A DNA stretch of 45,694 nucleotides from an uncultured Oscillospiraceae bacterium (GTDB lineage Bacteria; Bacillota; Clostridia; Oscillospirales; Oscillospiraceae), in the NCBI GenBank assembly GCA_944387125.1, contig CALXDT010000016.1, positions 1-45,694 on the forward strand, read 5' to 3'. The number at the start of each line of letters is the position of its first letter. The first letter of the stretch is position 1. Below the pieces are notes generated by a model. That model saw only the letters and a program-made list of their open reading frames with translations, was not told the origin of the DNA and did no database searches. The translations under genes and the position numbers were made by a program. Shown in pieces: positions 1 through 9,900 of this stretch.

Positions 1-443
1 CGCCAGGGGGATTTGGCCGGTGTATCCGTATCGCCCCGGTATTCCTTAAACTGCTCCGGCGTCAGTTCACAAACATAAGCCAGACCCTTTTGAATCAGCT
101 CCTCTGCCAGCTCATAGGTTTTCTCAAAATAATCGGAGCCGTAGTAGAACCGGTCGCCCCAGTCAAAGCCAAGCCAGTGGATATCCTCCTTGATAGCCTC
201 TACGAACTCTACGTCTTCCTTGGTGGGGTTGGTATCATCCATCCGAAGGTTGCAAAGGCCGCCGTATTTCTCGGCGGTGCCGAAATCAATGATCAACGCC
301 TTGCAATGGCCAATGTGCAGATAGCCATTGGGCTCCGGGGGAAACCGGGTGTGGACGGTCATGCCTTCGTAACGGCCGCCTTCGCCAATGTCTTCGTCAA
401 TAAAGGCGTGAATAAAATTCTTGCTTTCAGTAAGCTCAGCCAT
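1..443 (-). CDS. glnS: Glutaminyl-tRNA synthetase, N-terminal part (3' end beyond window)
   Basis: Charges tRNA-Gln with glutamine in the cytoplasm. The 147 visible residues hold the class I synthetase signature [15 protein letters not shown] at about residues 35-49, with the HIGH box at 43-46. The wording [12 protein letters not shown] is typical of GlnRS rather than bacterial GluRS. A second conserved block, [16 protein letters not shown], follows. The ATG at 441-443 is preceded on the minus strand by a GAGAGG ribosome binding site. The gene reads away from pyrH and has its own promoter (488-516). The KMSKS region and anticodon-binding domains lie outside the window, so completeness cannot be judged. 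Confidence 0.95.
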   Translation of the reverse strand, partial: MAELTESKNFIHAFIDEDIGEGGRYEGMTVHTRFPPEPNGYLHIGHCKALIIDFGTAEKYGGLCNLRMDDTNPTKEDVEFVEAIKEDIHWLGFDWGDRFYYGSDYFEKTYELAEELIQKGLAYVCELTPEQFKEYRGDTDTPAKSPW

Positions 444-487
444 AATCAATACCCTCTCTTCGCGGCAGTATCATTCCATGATAGGTC

Positions 488-516
488 ATTATAAACCATC
501 TACTCCCATTTTGCAA
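488..516 (-). promoter_or_regulatory. Predicted sigma-A promoter of glnS
   Basis: On the minus strand, TTGCAA (511-516) and TATAAT (488-493) are separated by exactly 17 bp. Transcription would start near 481 and leave a leader of about 40 nt before the glnS ATG, too short for a T-box. Confidence 0.7.
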
Positions 517-630
517 CCTTAATTCCCGGGATATTCCGAAATTACCCGGCGTTTACCTGTTTTGAACAGGCGCCCAATGGGAAACAGTGTGAAAAAATAG
601 AAAACAAATTAAGAATTCTTAAATTAATGG

Positions 631-659
631 TTGTCATTTTGGCCGTCTTATATTAAAAT
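631..659 (+). promoter_or_regulatory. Predicted promoter of the pyrH operon
   Basis: TTGTCA (631-636) and TAAAAT (654-659) are separated by 17 bp. The predicted start of transcription near 666 makes in-frame upstream starts of pyrH at 631 and 670 unlikely, because the first lies in the promoter and the second would be almost leaderless. Confidence 0.6.
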
Positions 660-696
660 AGGAAAAGATATGAGTTACCAGAAGGAGGAAGCGAAT

Positions 697-1416
697 TTGC
701 CTGAACTAAAGTATAAGCGCATTTTGCTGAAACTCAGCGGAGAGGCTCTGGCGGGCGACAGCCACAGGGGCTTGAATTTTGATATCATTCATACCGTCTG
801 TGAAGTGATCAAAACCTGTCGGGATATGGGGGCGGAGATCGGCCTTGTGATCGGGGGCGGCAATTTCTGGAGAGGCGTGAAGGACGGCGCGGATCGGATG
901 CAGCGCTCCCATGGGGATGCCATGGGGATGCTGGCCACTGTCATGAACGCCATTGCTGTGGCAGACGCATTGGAGCAGCACGGCGTGGACGCAAGGGTGC
1001 TGTCTGCTGTGGAGATGAATAAGTTTGCCGAGTATTTCACCAGAGACATTGCTGACCGCTACCTGAAGGAAGGGAAAGTGGTCATCTTCGCGGCCGGCAC
1101 CGGCAATCCCTATTTCTCTACCGATACCGGCGCGGTTCTGCGCGGTGTGGAGATTGAGGCAGATGCGATTTTAATGGCAAAGAATGTAGATGGCATCTAT
1201 TCTGCCGATCCCAATACGGATCCCACTGCTGTAAAATATGATGCGCTGACCTATGATCAGGTTTTGGCACAGCACCTTAAAGCCACGGATACTACGGCAA
1301 TGACCTTGGCAATGGACAATCATATGACCATGGTTTGTTTTGCGTTGAAAGATCCTGAGAACATTCTCCGTGTTGTCCGCGGGGAAAAAATCGGTACTAT
1401 TGTGAAGGAGGATTAA
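697..1416 (+). CDS. pyrH: UMP kinase
   Basis: Phosphorylates UMP to UDP in pyrimidine nucleotide synthesis. It belongs to the amino-acid kinase fold and works as a cytoplasmic hexamer. The N-terminal KRILLKLSGEALAG (about residues 6-19), the nucleotide loop VIGGGNFWRG (about 50-60) and GTGNPYFSTDT (about 133-143) are all hallmarks of bacterial PyrH. The 239-residue length is normal. I chose the TTG start because AAGGAGGA lies 7 nt upstream (682-689). An in-frame ATG at 670 is possible but sits only a few bases after the predicted transcription start. frr follows after 3 nt. In many Firmicutes pyrH follows rpsB-tsf; here the upstream neighbour is the divergent glnS. Confidence 0.96.
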   Translation: MPELKYKRILLKLSGEALAGDSHRGLNFDIIHTVCEVIKTCRDMGAEIGLVIGGGNFWRGVKDGADRMQRSHGDAMGMLATVMNAIAVADALEQHGVDARVLSAVEMNKFAEYFTRDIADRYLKEGKVVIFAAGTGNPYFSTDTGAVLRGVEIEADAILMAKNVDGIYSADPNTDPTAVKYDALTYDQVLAQHLKATDTTAMTLAMDNHMTMVCFALKDPENILRVVRGEKIGTIVKED

Positions 1417-1419
1417 CAA

Positions 1420-1974
1420 ATGCGTGTGGATTTTAAGGATTATTCAAGAAGAATGGACAAGGCTCTGGAGCATCTGGAGGAGGAATTCGCGGCCGTCCGG
1501 GCAGGAAGAGCCAACGCCAAGGTCCTGGATCGGATTACCGTCTCATACTATGGCAGCGAAACCCCGCTGAACGGCGTGGCAAGCATCTCCACGCCCGACG
1601 CCCGTACCCTGGTGATTCAGCCCTGGGACACCAAGCTGCTGAAGGACATTCAGAAAGCCATTCAGATTTCCGACATGGGAATAAATCCCCAGAACGACGG
1701 CCGGGTGATCCGCCTGGTCTTCCCCCAGCTGACGGAGGAACGCCGTAAGGATCTGGCGAAGCAGGTCAAAAAGTATTCCGAAGAAGCGAAGGTCGCTATG
1801 CGGAACATTCGCCGGGACGGCATGGACTATGTAAAGAAGCTGAAAAAGAACGGTGAAATCACCGAGGACGAGCAGAAGAAGGCGGAAAAGGATCTGCAGG
1901 ATCTTCTGGACAAGAACATCAAGCGGGTTGACAATGCCCTGGCCGCCAAGGAAAAGGAACTGATGTCCCTGTAA
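1420..1974 (+). CDS. frr: Ribosome recycling factor
   Basis: Splits post-termination ribosomes together with EF-G. The 184 residues match the usual length of about 185. Conserved blocks are visible: GRANAKVLDRITVSYYG (residues 29-45), the mid-protein segment around VIRLVFPQLTEERRKDL, and AMRNIRRDGMD. The C-terminal helix is highly charged, as expected for the three-helix-bundle domain. AAGGAGGA ends about 8 nt before the ATG. It is co-transcribed with pyrH (3-nt gap), a conserved bacterial pairing. Confidence 0.97.
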   Translation: MRVDFKDYSRRMDKALEHLEEEFAAVRAGRANAKVLDRITVSYYGSETPLNGVASISTPDARTLVIQPWDTKLLKDIQKAIQISDMGINPQNDGRVIRLVFPQLTEERRKDLAKQVKKYSEEAKVAMRNIRRDGMDYVKKLKKNGEITEDEQKKAEKDLQDLLDKNIKRVDNALAAKEKELMSL

Positions 1975-1993
1975 TTTCGCGATCAATATGGCA

Positions 1994-2020
1994 GGGGGCG
2001 TTTTTAGCGCCCCCCGCTTT
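1994..2020 (+). terminator. Weak GC-rich hairpin between frr and uppS
   Basis: GGGGGCG (1994-2000) pairs with CGCCCCC (2008-2014) around a 7-nt loop, followed by a poor U-tract (CGCTTTCTC). It may reduce read-through from frr rather than end the operon. Confidence 0.4.
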
Positions 2021-2067
2021 CTCACACTCCTGATTGGGGAGAATACCGCATAGAAAGAGGCGCATTC

Positions 2068-2787
2068 ATGGCACTTTCTGAAAATGAACAACTGGCGCCG
2101 CCCCGGCATATAGCCATTATCATGGATGGCAATGGCCGATGGGCAAAGCAGCGGGGACTGCCCCGCACGGCCGGCCACGCTGCCGGCGCCGAGGCTTTCC
2201 GACGGATTGCCAACTACTGCCGTACCCTTGGGGTGGAATATCTGACGGTATACGCCTTTTCCACAGAGAATTGGAAACGCTCCCAGGAGGAAGTGGAGGG
2301 GATCATGCGCCTGCTTCGCCGATACCTGGATGAAGCGCTGCGGGACATGGAAAAAAATCGCGTTCGCTTCCGTTTCTTCGGAGACTTGAGCCGCTTGAGC
2401 CCGCAGCTGCAAAAGCTCTGCGCGGATGCGGAAAGCCGTTCAGAGGAGTATGATGTGCAGGTGAATTTCTGCCTGAATTACGGCGGACGGGATGAACTTG
2501 TCCATGCGGCGAAAGCCTTTGCTTCTGATGTGGCGGCGGGCATCCACAAGGCGGAGGATCTGACGGAAGAGCTGATGGCTTCCTATCTGTACTCCAAGGA
2601 TGTGCCGGATCCGGAGCTGATCATCCGTCCGTCCGGAGAAATGCGAACCAGCAACTTCCTGCTGTGGCAGTCTGCTTATTCGGAATATGTGATTATGAAC
2701 GTGCTGTGGCCTGATTTTTCTCCGGAACACCTGGATGAAGCCATTGCCCAATTTCACCGGCGGAATCGCCGTTTTGGAGGAGTCTAA
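2068..2787 (+). CDS. uppS: Isoprenyl transferase (undecaprenyl diphosphate synthase)
   Basis: A cis-prenyltransferase that adds isopentenyl diphosphate units to make undecaprenyl diphosphate, the lipid carrier for peptidoglycan and other wall polymers. HIAIIMDGNGRWA (residues 14-26) includes the catalytic Asp20. STENWKRSQEEV (about 68-79) and RPSGEMRTSNFLLWQ (about 186-200) are family signatures, although the last usually reads RTGGE. The 239-residue length is normal. An AGAGG site precedes the ATG. cdsA starts 6 nt downstream, so the two genes are probably co-transcribed. Confidence 0.96.
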   Translation: MALSENEQLAPPRHIAIIMDGNGRWAKQRGLPRTAGHAAGAEAFRRIANYCRTLGVEYLTVYAFSTENWKRSQEEVEGIMRLLRRYLDEALRDMEKNRVRFRFFGDLSRLSPQLQKLCADAESRSEEYDVQVNFCLNYGGRDELVHAAKAFASDVAAGIHKAEDLTEELMASYLYSKDVPDPELIIRPSGEMRTSNFLLWQSAYSEYVIMNVLWPDFSPEHLDEAIAQFHRRNRRFGGV

Positions 2788-2793
2788 ATAAAG

Positions 2794-3606
2794 ATGAAGA
2801 CCCGAGTTATTTCGGCGGCAATTCTCGTGCCGATTTTGCTGCTGTTGACCCTAGTAGTCCCGGAAATCGTGGCGGCGGTGGTTTTGGGCATTCTTTTGGC
2901 TATTGCCGCATATGAACTATTGTACAGAACAGGGCTGCTGCTGCACCCCCGCCTGGTGATCTATTCTGCCCTTATGGCGTTCAGCGTGAGCATGTGGAGT
3001 TATTTTGGCGCGGTTCGGGCGTATTTTTTGCTGATGCTCCTGGCATTTTCCGTTTTGCTGTTTTCGGAGATGATGCGCGACCATATTAAGATCCATTTTG
3101 AGATGCTGGCCATGTGCTATGTGGCCGGGCTGGTCATTCCCTATATGCTCAGTGCGCTGATCCGGATCCTGACCCTGACCATTGGCCGCTATCTGATTCT
3201 GCTGCCTTTTGTGGTGGCCTTTTTGTCCGATACCGGCGCGTATTTTGTGGGCATGCGGTTTGGCAAGCATAAGCTGGCGCCGGTGGTCAGCCCCAATAAG
3301 ACCATTGAAGGATTGCTGGGCGGCATTGCCACTGCCATGGTGGGAACGCTGCTCTACACGTTGATCCTGGATATTGGCTTCCGCTTTACCACCAGCTATT
3401 CCGTGGCTCTGCTGTACGGACTGATCGGTTCCCTGGCGGGAACCTTCGGCGATCTGTGCTTCTCCGTGATCAAGCGCCAAACTGGGATCAAAGACTATGG
3501 AAACCTGATCCCGGGCCACGGCGGCGTGCTGGATCGCTTTGATTCCCTGACCATGGTGGCCCCCTTGATGGAGTCTCTGATCCTGGTCATGCCCCTGGTT
3601 GTCTGA
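2794..3606 (+). CDS. cdsA: Phosphatidate cytidylyltransferase
   Basis: Makes CDP-diacylglycerol from phosphatidic acid and CTP, the branch point of phospholipid synthesis in the cytoplasmic membrane. The 270-residue protein is hydrophobic with about eight predicted membrane helices. The family signature near the C-terminus (about residues 226-250) runs SVIKRQTGIKDYGN and then IPGHGGVLDRFD, a complete match to the CDS pattern. The ribosome binding site GGAGG lies inside the end of uppS. dxr begins 16 nt after the stop. Confidence 0.95.
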   Translation: MKTRVISAAILVPILLLLTLVVPEIVAAVVLGILLAIAAYELLYRTGLLLHPRLVIYSALMAFSVSMWSYFGAVRAYFLLMLLAFSVLLFSEMMRDHIKIHFEMLAMCYVAGLVIPYMLSALIRILTLTIGRYLILLPFVVAFLSDTGAYFVGMRFGKHKLAPVVSPNKTIEGLLGGIATAMVGTLLYTLILDIGFRFTTSYSVALLYGLIGSLAGTFGDLCFSVIKRQTGIKDYGNLIPGHGGVLDRFDSLTMVAPLMESLILVMPLVV

Positions 3607-3622
3607 GAACAAAGGAGACATT

Positions 3623-4777
3623 ATGGTACATTGTGTCAGTATACTTGGATCTACCGGCTCCATCGGCCGGCAGACGCTGGATGTCATCAGCCGCCTTCCT
3701 GAAATTCAGGTGGCGGCTTTGACTGCAGGAACCAATGTTTCCCGCATGGCAGAGCAGTGCCGTCAATACCATCCGGCTTTGGCTGTAATGGCGACCCGGG
3801 AGGCCGCCCAGGCGCTGCAAAGGACGATTTCCGACCTGCCCATTCGGGTTGCCTGGGGAGAGGAAGGACTCATAGAAGCTGCCACCGCGGCCGCTGCCGA
3901 TTGTGTGATTACCGCGGTGGTGGGGATGGTTGGGCTGAAGCCGACTCTCGCGGCCATCCGCGCCGGAAAGCGCATCGGCCTGGCCAATAAGGAAACCCTG
4001 GTATGTGCCGGTGAACTGGTCATGTTTGAGGCGGAGAAATTTGGGGTAGAAATCATTCCTGTGGACTCTGAGCACTCTGCCATCTACCAGTGCCTTATGG
4101 GCTGCGGTGACAGAAGGGAAGTCAAGCGGCTGATCCTCACCTGCTCCGGCGGCCCCTTCTTCGGCATGACCCGTGAGGAACTGAAGACCGTTACCAAAGC
4201 AGATGCGCTCAAGCACCCCAACTGGAAAATGGGGGCGAAGATCACCATAGACTGCGCGACCCTGATGAATAAGGGGCTGGAAGTGATCGAGGCCATGCGT
4301 CTGTACCGCATGCCTTTGGATCAGGTGGATGTGGTGATCCACCGGCAAAGCATTATCCACAGCATGGTGGAATTTGCCGATGGGGCGGTTATGGCGCAAA
4401 TGGGCACACCGGATATGCGTCTGCCCATTCAGCTGGCGCTGACCTATCCCCAGCGGATCCCCAGCCCGGCGGAAGGGTTGGATCTGCTGTCCTGCGGAAG
4501 CCTGACCTTCCAAAAGCCGGATCTGGACAGCTTCCCCTGCCTGGCGCTGGCTTACAGCTGTGCCCGCCGGGGCGGCACCGCCTGTCCGGCTATGAACGGA
4601 GCCAATGAAGAGGCTGTGGCCATGTTCCTGCGGGATGAGATCGGCTTCTATGACATCTACCGCCTGGTTTCCCAAGGGGTGGATGCGGTTCCCTTTGTGC
4701 CCAATCCCACCCTGGAAGAGATTCTGGAGGCGGATCGCCTTGCCCGTGAGGCGGTAAGGCGGTTATCCCATCAATAA
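3623..4777 (+). CDS. dxr: 1-deoxy-D-xylulose 5-phosphate reductoisomerase
   Basis: NADPH-dependent second step of the MEP isoprenoid pathway, converting DXP to 2-C-methyl-D-erythritol 4-phosphate. The nucleotide-binding start SILGSTGSIGRQTLDVI (about residues 5-21) is followed by NKETLVCAGE, the metal and substrate loop DSEHSAIYQC, and KITIDCATLMNKGLEVIEA. NGANEEAV lies near the C-terminus. Length is 384 residues, normal for the family. The ATG at 3623 has AAAGGAGA 6-7 nt upstream, so the longer in-frame reading from 3599, which runs into cdsA, is unlikely. It shares the pathway with ispG three genes on. Confidence 0.97.
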   Translation: MVHCVSILGSTGSIGRQTLDVISRLPEIQVAALTAGTNVSRMAEQCRQYHPALAVMATREAAQALQRTISDLPIRVAWGEEGLIEAATAAAADCVITAVVGMVGLKPTLAAIRAGKRIGLANKETLVCAGELVMFEAEKFGVEIIPVDSEHSAIYQCLMGCGDRREVKRLILTCSGGPFFGMTREELKTVTKADALKHPNWKMGAKITIDCATLMNKGLEVIEAMRLYRMPLDQVDVVIHRQSIIHSMVEFADGAVMAQMGTPDMRLPIQLALTYPQRIPSPAEGLDLLSCGSLTFQKPDLDSFPCLALAYSCARRGGTACPAMNGANEEAVAMFLRDEIGFYDIYRLVSQGVDAVPFVPNPTLEEILEADRLAREAVRRLSHQ

Positions 4778-4789
4778 GCGAGGCAATTT

Positions 4790-5851
4790 ATGAGCGTTCT
4801 GTTTGCAATCCTTCTGTTCAGTATTTTAATTTTTGTTCATGAGCTGGGACACTTTGCGGCTGCAAAGCTGTCCGGTGTTCAGGTCAACGAGTTTTCTATG
4901 TTTATGGGACCTGCGCTTTGGAAAAAGCAGGTGGGCCAGACGTTATACTCCATTCGCCTGATTCCCATCGGCGGCTACTGCGCCATGGAGGGGGAAGATA
5001 CCGACAGTGATAACCCCCGCGCCTTTGGAAATGCCGCTTGGTGGAAACGGCTGATTATTTTGGTATCCGGCGCCGCCATGAACTTCCTGGTGGGTGTTTT
5101 GCTCATGGTTTTGGTGTATCTTCCGGTGAATCAGGTGGTCACTCCTGTGATCAGCAGCTTTACGGAGTTCTGCACACTGGATGGCGCCGATGGCCTTCAG
5201 GTGGGCGACAGGATTCTGGAGGTGGACGGAGAAAAAATCTACGTTCAGTCGGATTTCGGCACCATTCTCAGCCTGAACGGCGGCGATGTCCACGACCTGG
5301 TGGTAGAACGCGACGGTGAACGGGTGGTTTTGGATGACTTCCTGATGGAAAAGCATGAAATTACCCAGGAAGACGGAACCACTGTGATGCTTTACGGTAT
5401 GAATTTTTCCGTGGAAACCCTCACAGCCTTCCAGAAAATTCAGTACGCCTGGAACCAGTCTCTGGACTCTGTCCGCTGGGTGCGGCTCAGTCTTCAAATG
5501 CTGTTCACCGGCCAGGCGGGGCTTTCGGATCTGTCCGGCCCGGTTGGGATCGTCCATCAGATGTCCGCCGTAACAGAGGCGTCCGCCTCCTGGACAGACG
5601 CATTGCTGAATCTATTGTATCTCGGCGCGTTTATCGCCATCAATCTGGCGGTTGTGAACCTTTTGCCCATTCCGGCTCTGGACGGCGGCCGGGTGGTAGG
5701 CCTTTTGGTGACAACTGCTGTGGAAGCAGTTACCAGAAAAAAGGTGGATCCCAAATACGAAGGATATCTCCATGGCGCCGGCATGGTGCTTCTGCTGGGC
5801 TTGATGGCGGTGGTGATGTTTAAAGACATTTTTGTCCTGTTCAAGGGGTGA
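4790..5851 (+). CDS. rseP: Site-2 intramembrane zinc metalloprotease (RseP/RasP family)
   Basis: Cleaves membrane proteins within the bilayer; relatives process anti-sigma factors and signal-peptide remnants. The zinc motif HELGH is at residues 17-21 in the first membrane helix. A PDZ-like domain occupies about residues 110-190, and PALDGGRVV (about 293-301) supplies the third zinc ligand. There are about four membrane segments in 353 residues. The position between dxr and ispG is common in Firmicutes. The stop codon lies immediately before the ispG start region, so translation may be coupled. The substrate here is unknown. Confidence 0.93.
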   Translation: MSVLFAILLFSILIFVHELGHFAAAKLSGVQVNEFSMFMGPALWKKQVGQTLYSIRLIPIGGYCAMEGEDTDSDNPRAFGNAAWWKRLIILVSGAAMNFLVGVLLMVLVYLPVNQVVTPVISSFTEFCTLDGADGLQVGDRILEVDGEKIYVQSDFGTILSLNGGDVHDLVVERDGERVVLDDFLMEKHEITQEDGTTVMLYGMNFSVETLTAFQKIQYAWNQSLDSVRWVRLSLQMLFTGQAGLSDLSGPVGIVHQMSAVTEASASWTDALLNLLYLGAFIAINLAVVNLLPIPALDGGRVVGLLVTTAVEAVTRKKVDPKYEGYLHGAGMVLLLGLMAVVMFKDIFVLFKG

Positions 5852-5856
5852 GAGAG

Positions 5857-6894
5857 ATGACCAGAAAAATTCTTGTGGGCGGTGTGCCCATCGGCGGCGG
5901 CGCGCCGGTGGTGATTCAGTCCATGCTCAATACCAAAACCACGGATGTGGAAGGGAGCCTGGGGCAGATCCGGCAGCTGGCGGCCGCCGGCTGCCAGATC
6001 GTCCGGCTGGCAGTGCCCAATATGGACGCGGCCCGGGGCTTTGCGCAGATTTGCCGGGAAAGTCCGCTGCCTCTGGTGGCAGACATCCACTTTGACTATA
6101 AGCTGGCCATTGCGGCGGCGGAAGGCGGCGCTGCCAAGATCCGCATCAACCCCGGCAACATCGGCGGGGAAGACCGGGTCAAGGCGGTGGTGGAGGTGTG
6201 CAAGGATAAGCATATCCCTATCCGCATCGGCGTCAACGGCGGAAGCCTGGACAAACGGCTTCTGGAAAAATATGGCCATCCCACTGCGGAAGCTCTGGTG
6301 GAGAGCGCTTTTGCCCATCTGGAACTGCTGGAAAAGCACGGGTTTTACGATACCTGTGTTTCCATGAAATCCTCCGCTGTGCCCACAATGGTCGCCGCGG
6401 CACGGCTGTTCCGCAGCAGGTGCGACTACCCCATCCATATCGGTGTAACGGAAACCGGACCTGTGAAGCAGGGATTGATCAAATCTGCCATGGGCATCGG
6501 CGCGCTGCTGCTGGATGGAATCGGTGATACCATCCGGGTCAGCCTCACGGATGATCCTGTGGAGGAGGTATATGCCGCAAAGGATATTCTGAAAGCCGCG
6601 GGTCTGCGGAAGGAGGGAGTCAACATCATCTCCTGCCCCACGTGCGGACGAACCCAGATTGACCTCATCGGTCTGGTCAACCAGGTGGATTTGGCGCTGC
6701 GGGACTGCCAAAAGCCCATTACTGTCGCGGTTATGGGCTGTGTGGTCAACGGCCCCGGTGAGGCTCGGGAGGCGGATATCGGCATCGCCGGAGGAAACGG
6801 CTGGGGCATGATTTTTGAAAAAGGAGAGCCGGTGAAAAAACTCCCGTACGAGCAGCTGCTGGACGCGCTTTTGAAGCGGATCGAAGCGCTGTAA
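5857..6894 (+). CDS. ispG: 4-hydroxy-3-methylbut-2-en-1-yl diphosphate synthase (flavodoxin)
   Basis: The [4Fe-4S] enzyme of the MEP pathway that converts ME-cPP to HMBPP. VQSMLNTKT-type N-terminal wording (here VIQSMLNTKTTD), the barrel segment INPGNIG and HIGVTETGP are conserved. Cluster ligands are visible in SCPTCGR (about residue 259) and GCVVNGPGEA (about 293). Length is 345 residues from the ATG at 5857. A GTG at 5848 overlapping the rseP stop would add three residues, but AAGGGGTG sits at proper distance from the ATG. This is the shorter bacterial form without the extra domain of plant GcpE. Confidence 0.96.
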   Translation: MTRKILVGGVPIGGGAPVVIQSMLNTKTTDVEGSLGQIRQLAAAGCQIVRLAVPNMDAARGFAQICRESPLPLVADIHFDYKLAIAAAEGGAAKIRINPGNIGGEDRVKAVVEVCKDKHIPIRIGVNGGSLDKRLLEKYGHPTAEALVESAFAHLELLEKHGFYDTCVSMKSSAVPTMVAAARLFRSRCDYPIHIGVTETGPVKQGLIKSAMGIGALLLDGIGDTIRVSLTDDPVEEVYAAKDILKAAGLRKEGVNIISCPTCGRTQIDLIGLVNQVDLALRDCQKPITVAVMGCVVNGPGEAREADIGIAGGNGWGMIFEKGEPVKKLPYEQLLDALLKRIEAL

Positions 6895-6928
6895 GACTCC
6901 GGAACCATCCCAACTACACGAGGTGTAT

Positions 6929-9900
6929 ATGACCGAGGAAATATACTTACTGAATATGTTCCCGGATTACCAGCCGCCTGAGGAGCTGCAAGCAGCGCTG
7001 TCTCAGGCGGCCATCGCCGCTGGGGAACTGGACATGGAAACCAGAAGCGCCAGTGTCATTCTTCGCATGGAACAATATGTTCCCCAGCGTCTTTTGGATC
7101 GGCTGGGAAAGGAGATTGCCCGGCTGTACGGCTTGCGCGGTTTGGAACTGACGGGGATTTATCCCGCCAGCCAGCTGCATAAGATTGAGACGGACGAGCT
7201 GATGCAGATGTTTGTGGTACACAACTCCATGGCCAGAGGCTCTCTGGCCGGGGCAAAGTGGGTCTGGAAGGATACTGAGCTGACCATTGCTCTGGCGGCC
7301 AACGGCAAGGACGCCTTGATGGAGCACGTCCCCGCTGTTCAGAACATTCTCCGGGAGCGGTTTTCCACCCCAGTGACCATTTCCATTGAGGCGGGAAAAT
7401 CGCTGGAAGGAAAAGCGCTGTTTGACGCTATGGAGTCCATTCGTGATGCGGCTCTGACAGCCTCACCGGCTGCCGCCACTGCCGGAAAAAGCAAAACAGA
7501 ACCGAAGCCGGCGCCGGTGTCCAGCGACGCCATTTACGGGAAGCCCTTTAAAGGCACTGCCACGCCTATGAACCAATTGAATCTGGACATGGGCACTGTG
7601 ATCCTGGAGGGGCGGGTATTCCATGTGGATCATAAAGAACTGAAGAAGCGAAATGCCTGGGTCATCAAGTTTGATATGACCGATCACTCCAACTCCATCC
7701 GGATCAGTCGGTTTATGGAGGCGGGAGAGGCAAAACCCATAATCGACGCAGTGAAGGTGGGCAGTGTTCTGCGGGTTCAGGGCAAGCCCATTGAAGACCG
7801 GTTCGAAAATGAGATGGTCTTGAAGCCCTATGCCATCATGCCCGGTTCCATGCCCAAGCGAAGGGATACCGCGGAAGCCGGAAAGCGGGTAGAACTGCAC
7901 CTGCACACCACCATGTCCAACATGGATGCCCTGACCGTTACGGCTGACGCCATCAAGCAGGCGGCTGCCTGGGGGCATAAAGCCATTGCCATTACAGACC
8001 ACGGTGTTGTCCAGTCCTTCCCGGACGCCATGAAGGCGGCCTCCAAGACAAAAGTTGCCGGAACAGAGGATAATATCAAAATACTCTACGGCTGTGAAGG
8101 CTACTATGTCAACGATGTGGATGACCGGGTGGTGGTTCACGGCACCCGGGACATGGGATTTGACGAAGAGTTTGTGGCCTTTGATCTGGAAACCACCGGC
8201 CTGTCCTCTCAGAAAGACCGGATCATTGAGATCGGCGCGGTTCGTCTGAAAAACGGCAAAGAGATCGATCGGTTCCAGACCTTTGTGGATCCGGAGCAGC
8301 CTTTGGAGCGGAAGATCGTGGAGCTGACGGGCATCACCGACGATATGCTGCGGGGTGCTCCCAAGATCCGGGAGGTGCTGCCGAAGTTTCTGGAGTTTGT
8401 GGGAGATCGGGTGCTGGTTGCCCACAATTCGGACTTCGACACAGGCTTTATCCGGGCAGAGTGCCGGCGCCAGGGGCTGGAATATACCTTTACGGCCGCC
8501 GATACGCTGATTCTGTCTCAAAATTTGCTGCCCCATCTGAATAAGTTCAAGCTCAATATCGTATCGGAGGCTCTGAGTCTGCCGGACTTCAACCATCACC
8601 GGGCAGGGGATGATGCCATGACCTGCGGCCTGATCATGACCAAGCTGATGGCGATGCTGGAAGAGGATCACAATATCCATACCCTGCAGGCGATCAATCC
8701 GGCTATGATGGGGCTGCGGGCCAAGGGGCGGATCACGGATCGCCAGGTACGGCACATTATTCTTTTCGCCAAAAATCAAGTGGGTCTTCGGAATCTCTAC
8801 CACCTGATTTCCAACTCCAATCTGAAATACTTCAAGCGTGTGCCCAGGATCCCCAAGTCCGAGCTGCTGGAACTGCGGGAAGGGCTGATTATCGGCTCTG
8901 CCTGTGAGGCAGGTGAGCTGTTCCAGGCGGTTCTGGATCGAAAAAGCGACGACGAACTGAAACGGATTGCCGCCTTCTATGACTTCCTGGAGATCCAGCC
9001 TCTGGCCAACAACCGGTTCATGCTGGAAAAGGGAATGGCTTCCTGCGAAGAGGATCTGAGAAACTATAACCGTACCATTGTCCGGCTGGGGCAGGAGCTG
9101 GGGAAGCCGGTGGTTGCCACCGGGGACGTTCACTTCCTGAATCCGGAGGATGAGATATTCCGGCATATTCTGCTGGCCACCAAGGGCTTCGATGATGCCG
9201 ACAAACCCAATCCCCTGTATTTCCGCACCACCGATGAAATGCTGCGGGAGTTTTCCTACCTTGGGGAGGAAAAGGCCTATGAGGTGGTGGTCAAAAATCC
9301 CAACCTCATTGCGGATATGTGTGAGACCCTTCGGCCGGTTCCCCATAACCTGTTTGCCCCGAAAATCGAGAACTCCGTGGAGGATCTGAAGAATCTGGTT
9401 TACACCAAGTTCCATCGCCTGTACGGAGACAGTCCCCCGGAACTGATGGTCAAGCGGGTAGAGACGGAGCTGAATGATATCATCAATTGCCACTACGATG
9501 TGATTTATATGTCTGCCCAGAAGCTGGTGCAGAACTCTCTGGAAAACGGGTATCTGGTAGGATCCCGTGGTTCCGTGGGATCCTCTATTGTGGCTTATAT
9601 GTCGGGCATTACTGAGGTTAATTCCTTTCCGCCCCATTACCGCTGCCCCAACCCCGCATGCAAGTACACCACCTTTGATGTGCCCAAGGGCTATGGCTGC
9701 GGGGCAGATCTTCCTGACGCGGTATGTCCCAAGTGCGGAAGCAAATTCGAGAAGGACGGGTTCAACATCCCCTTTGAGACCTTCCTGGGCTTCGGCGGCG
9801 ACAAGGTGCCGGATATCGACCTGAACTTCTCCGGCGAATATCAGGCAAAGGCCCACGCGTACTGTATTGAAATGTTCGGAAAATCCCACGTATTCCGGGC

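Noticed and set aside
90-494. A plus-strand frame of 134 codons over the glnS start
   Set aside because: The minus strand carries the GlnRS signature [12 protein letters not shown] with a proper start and promoter.
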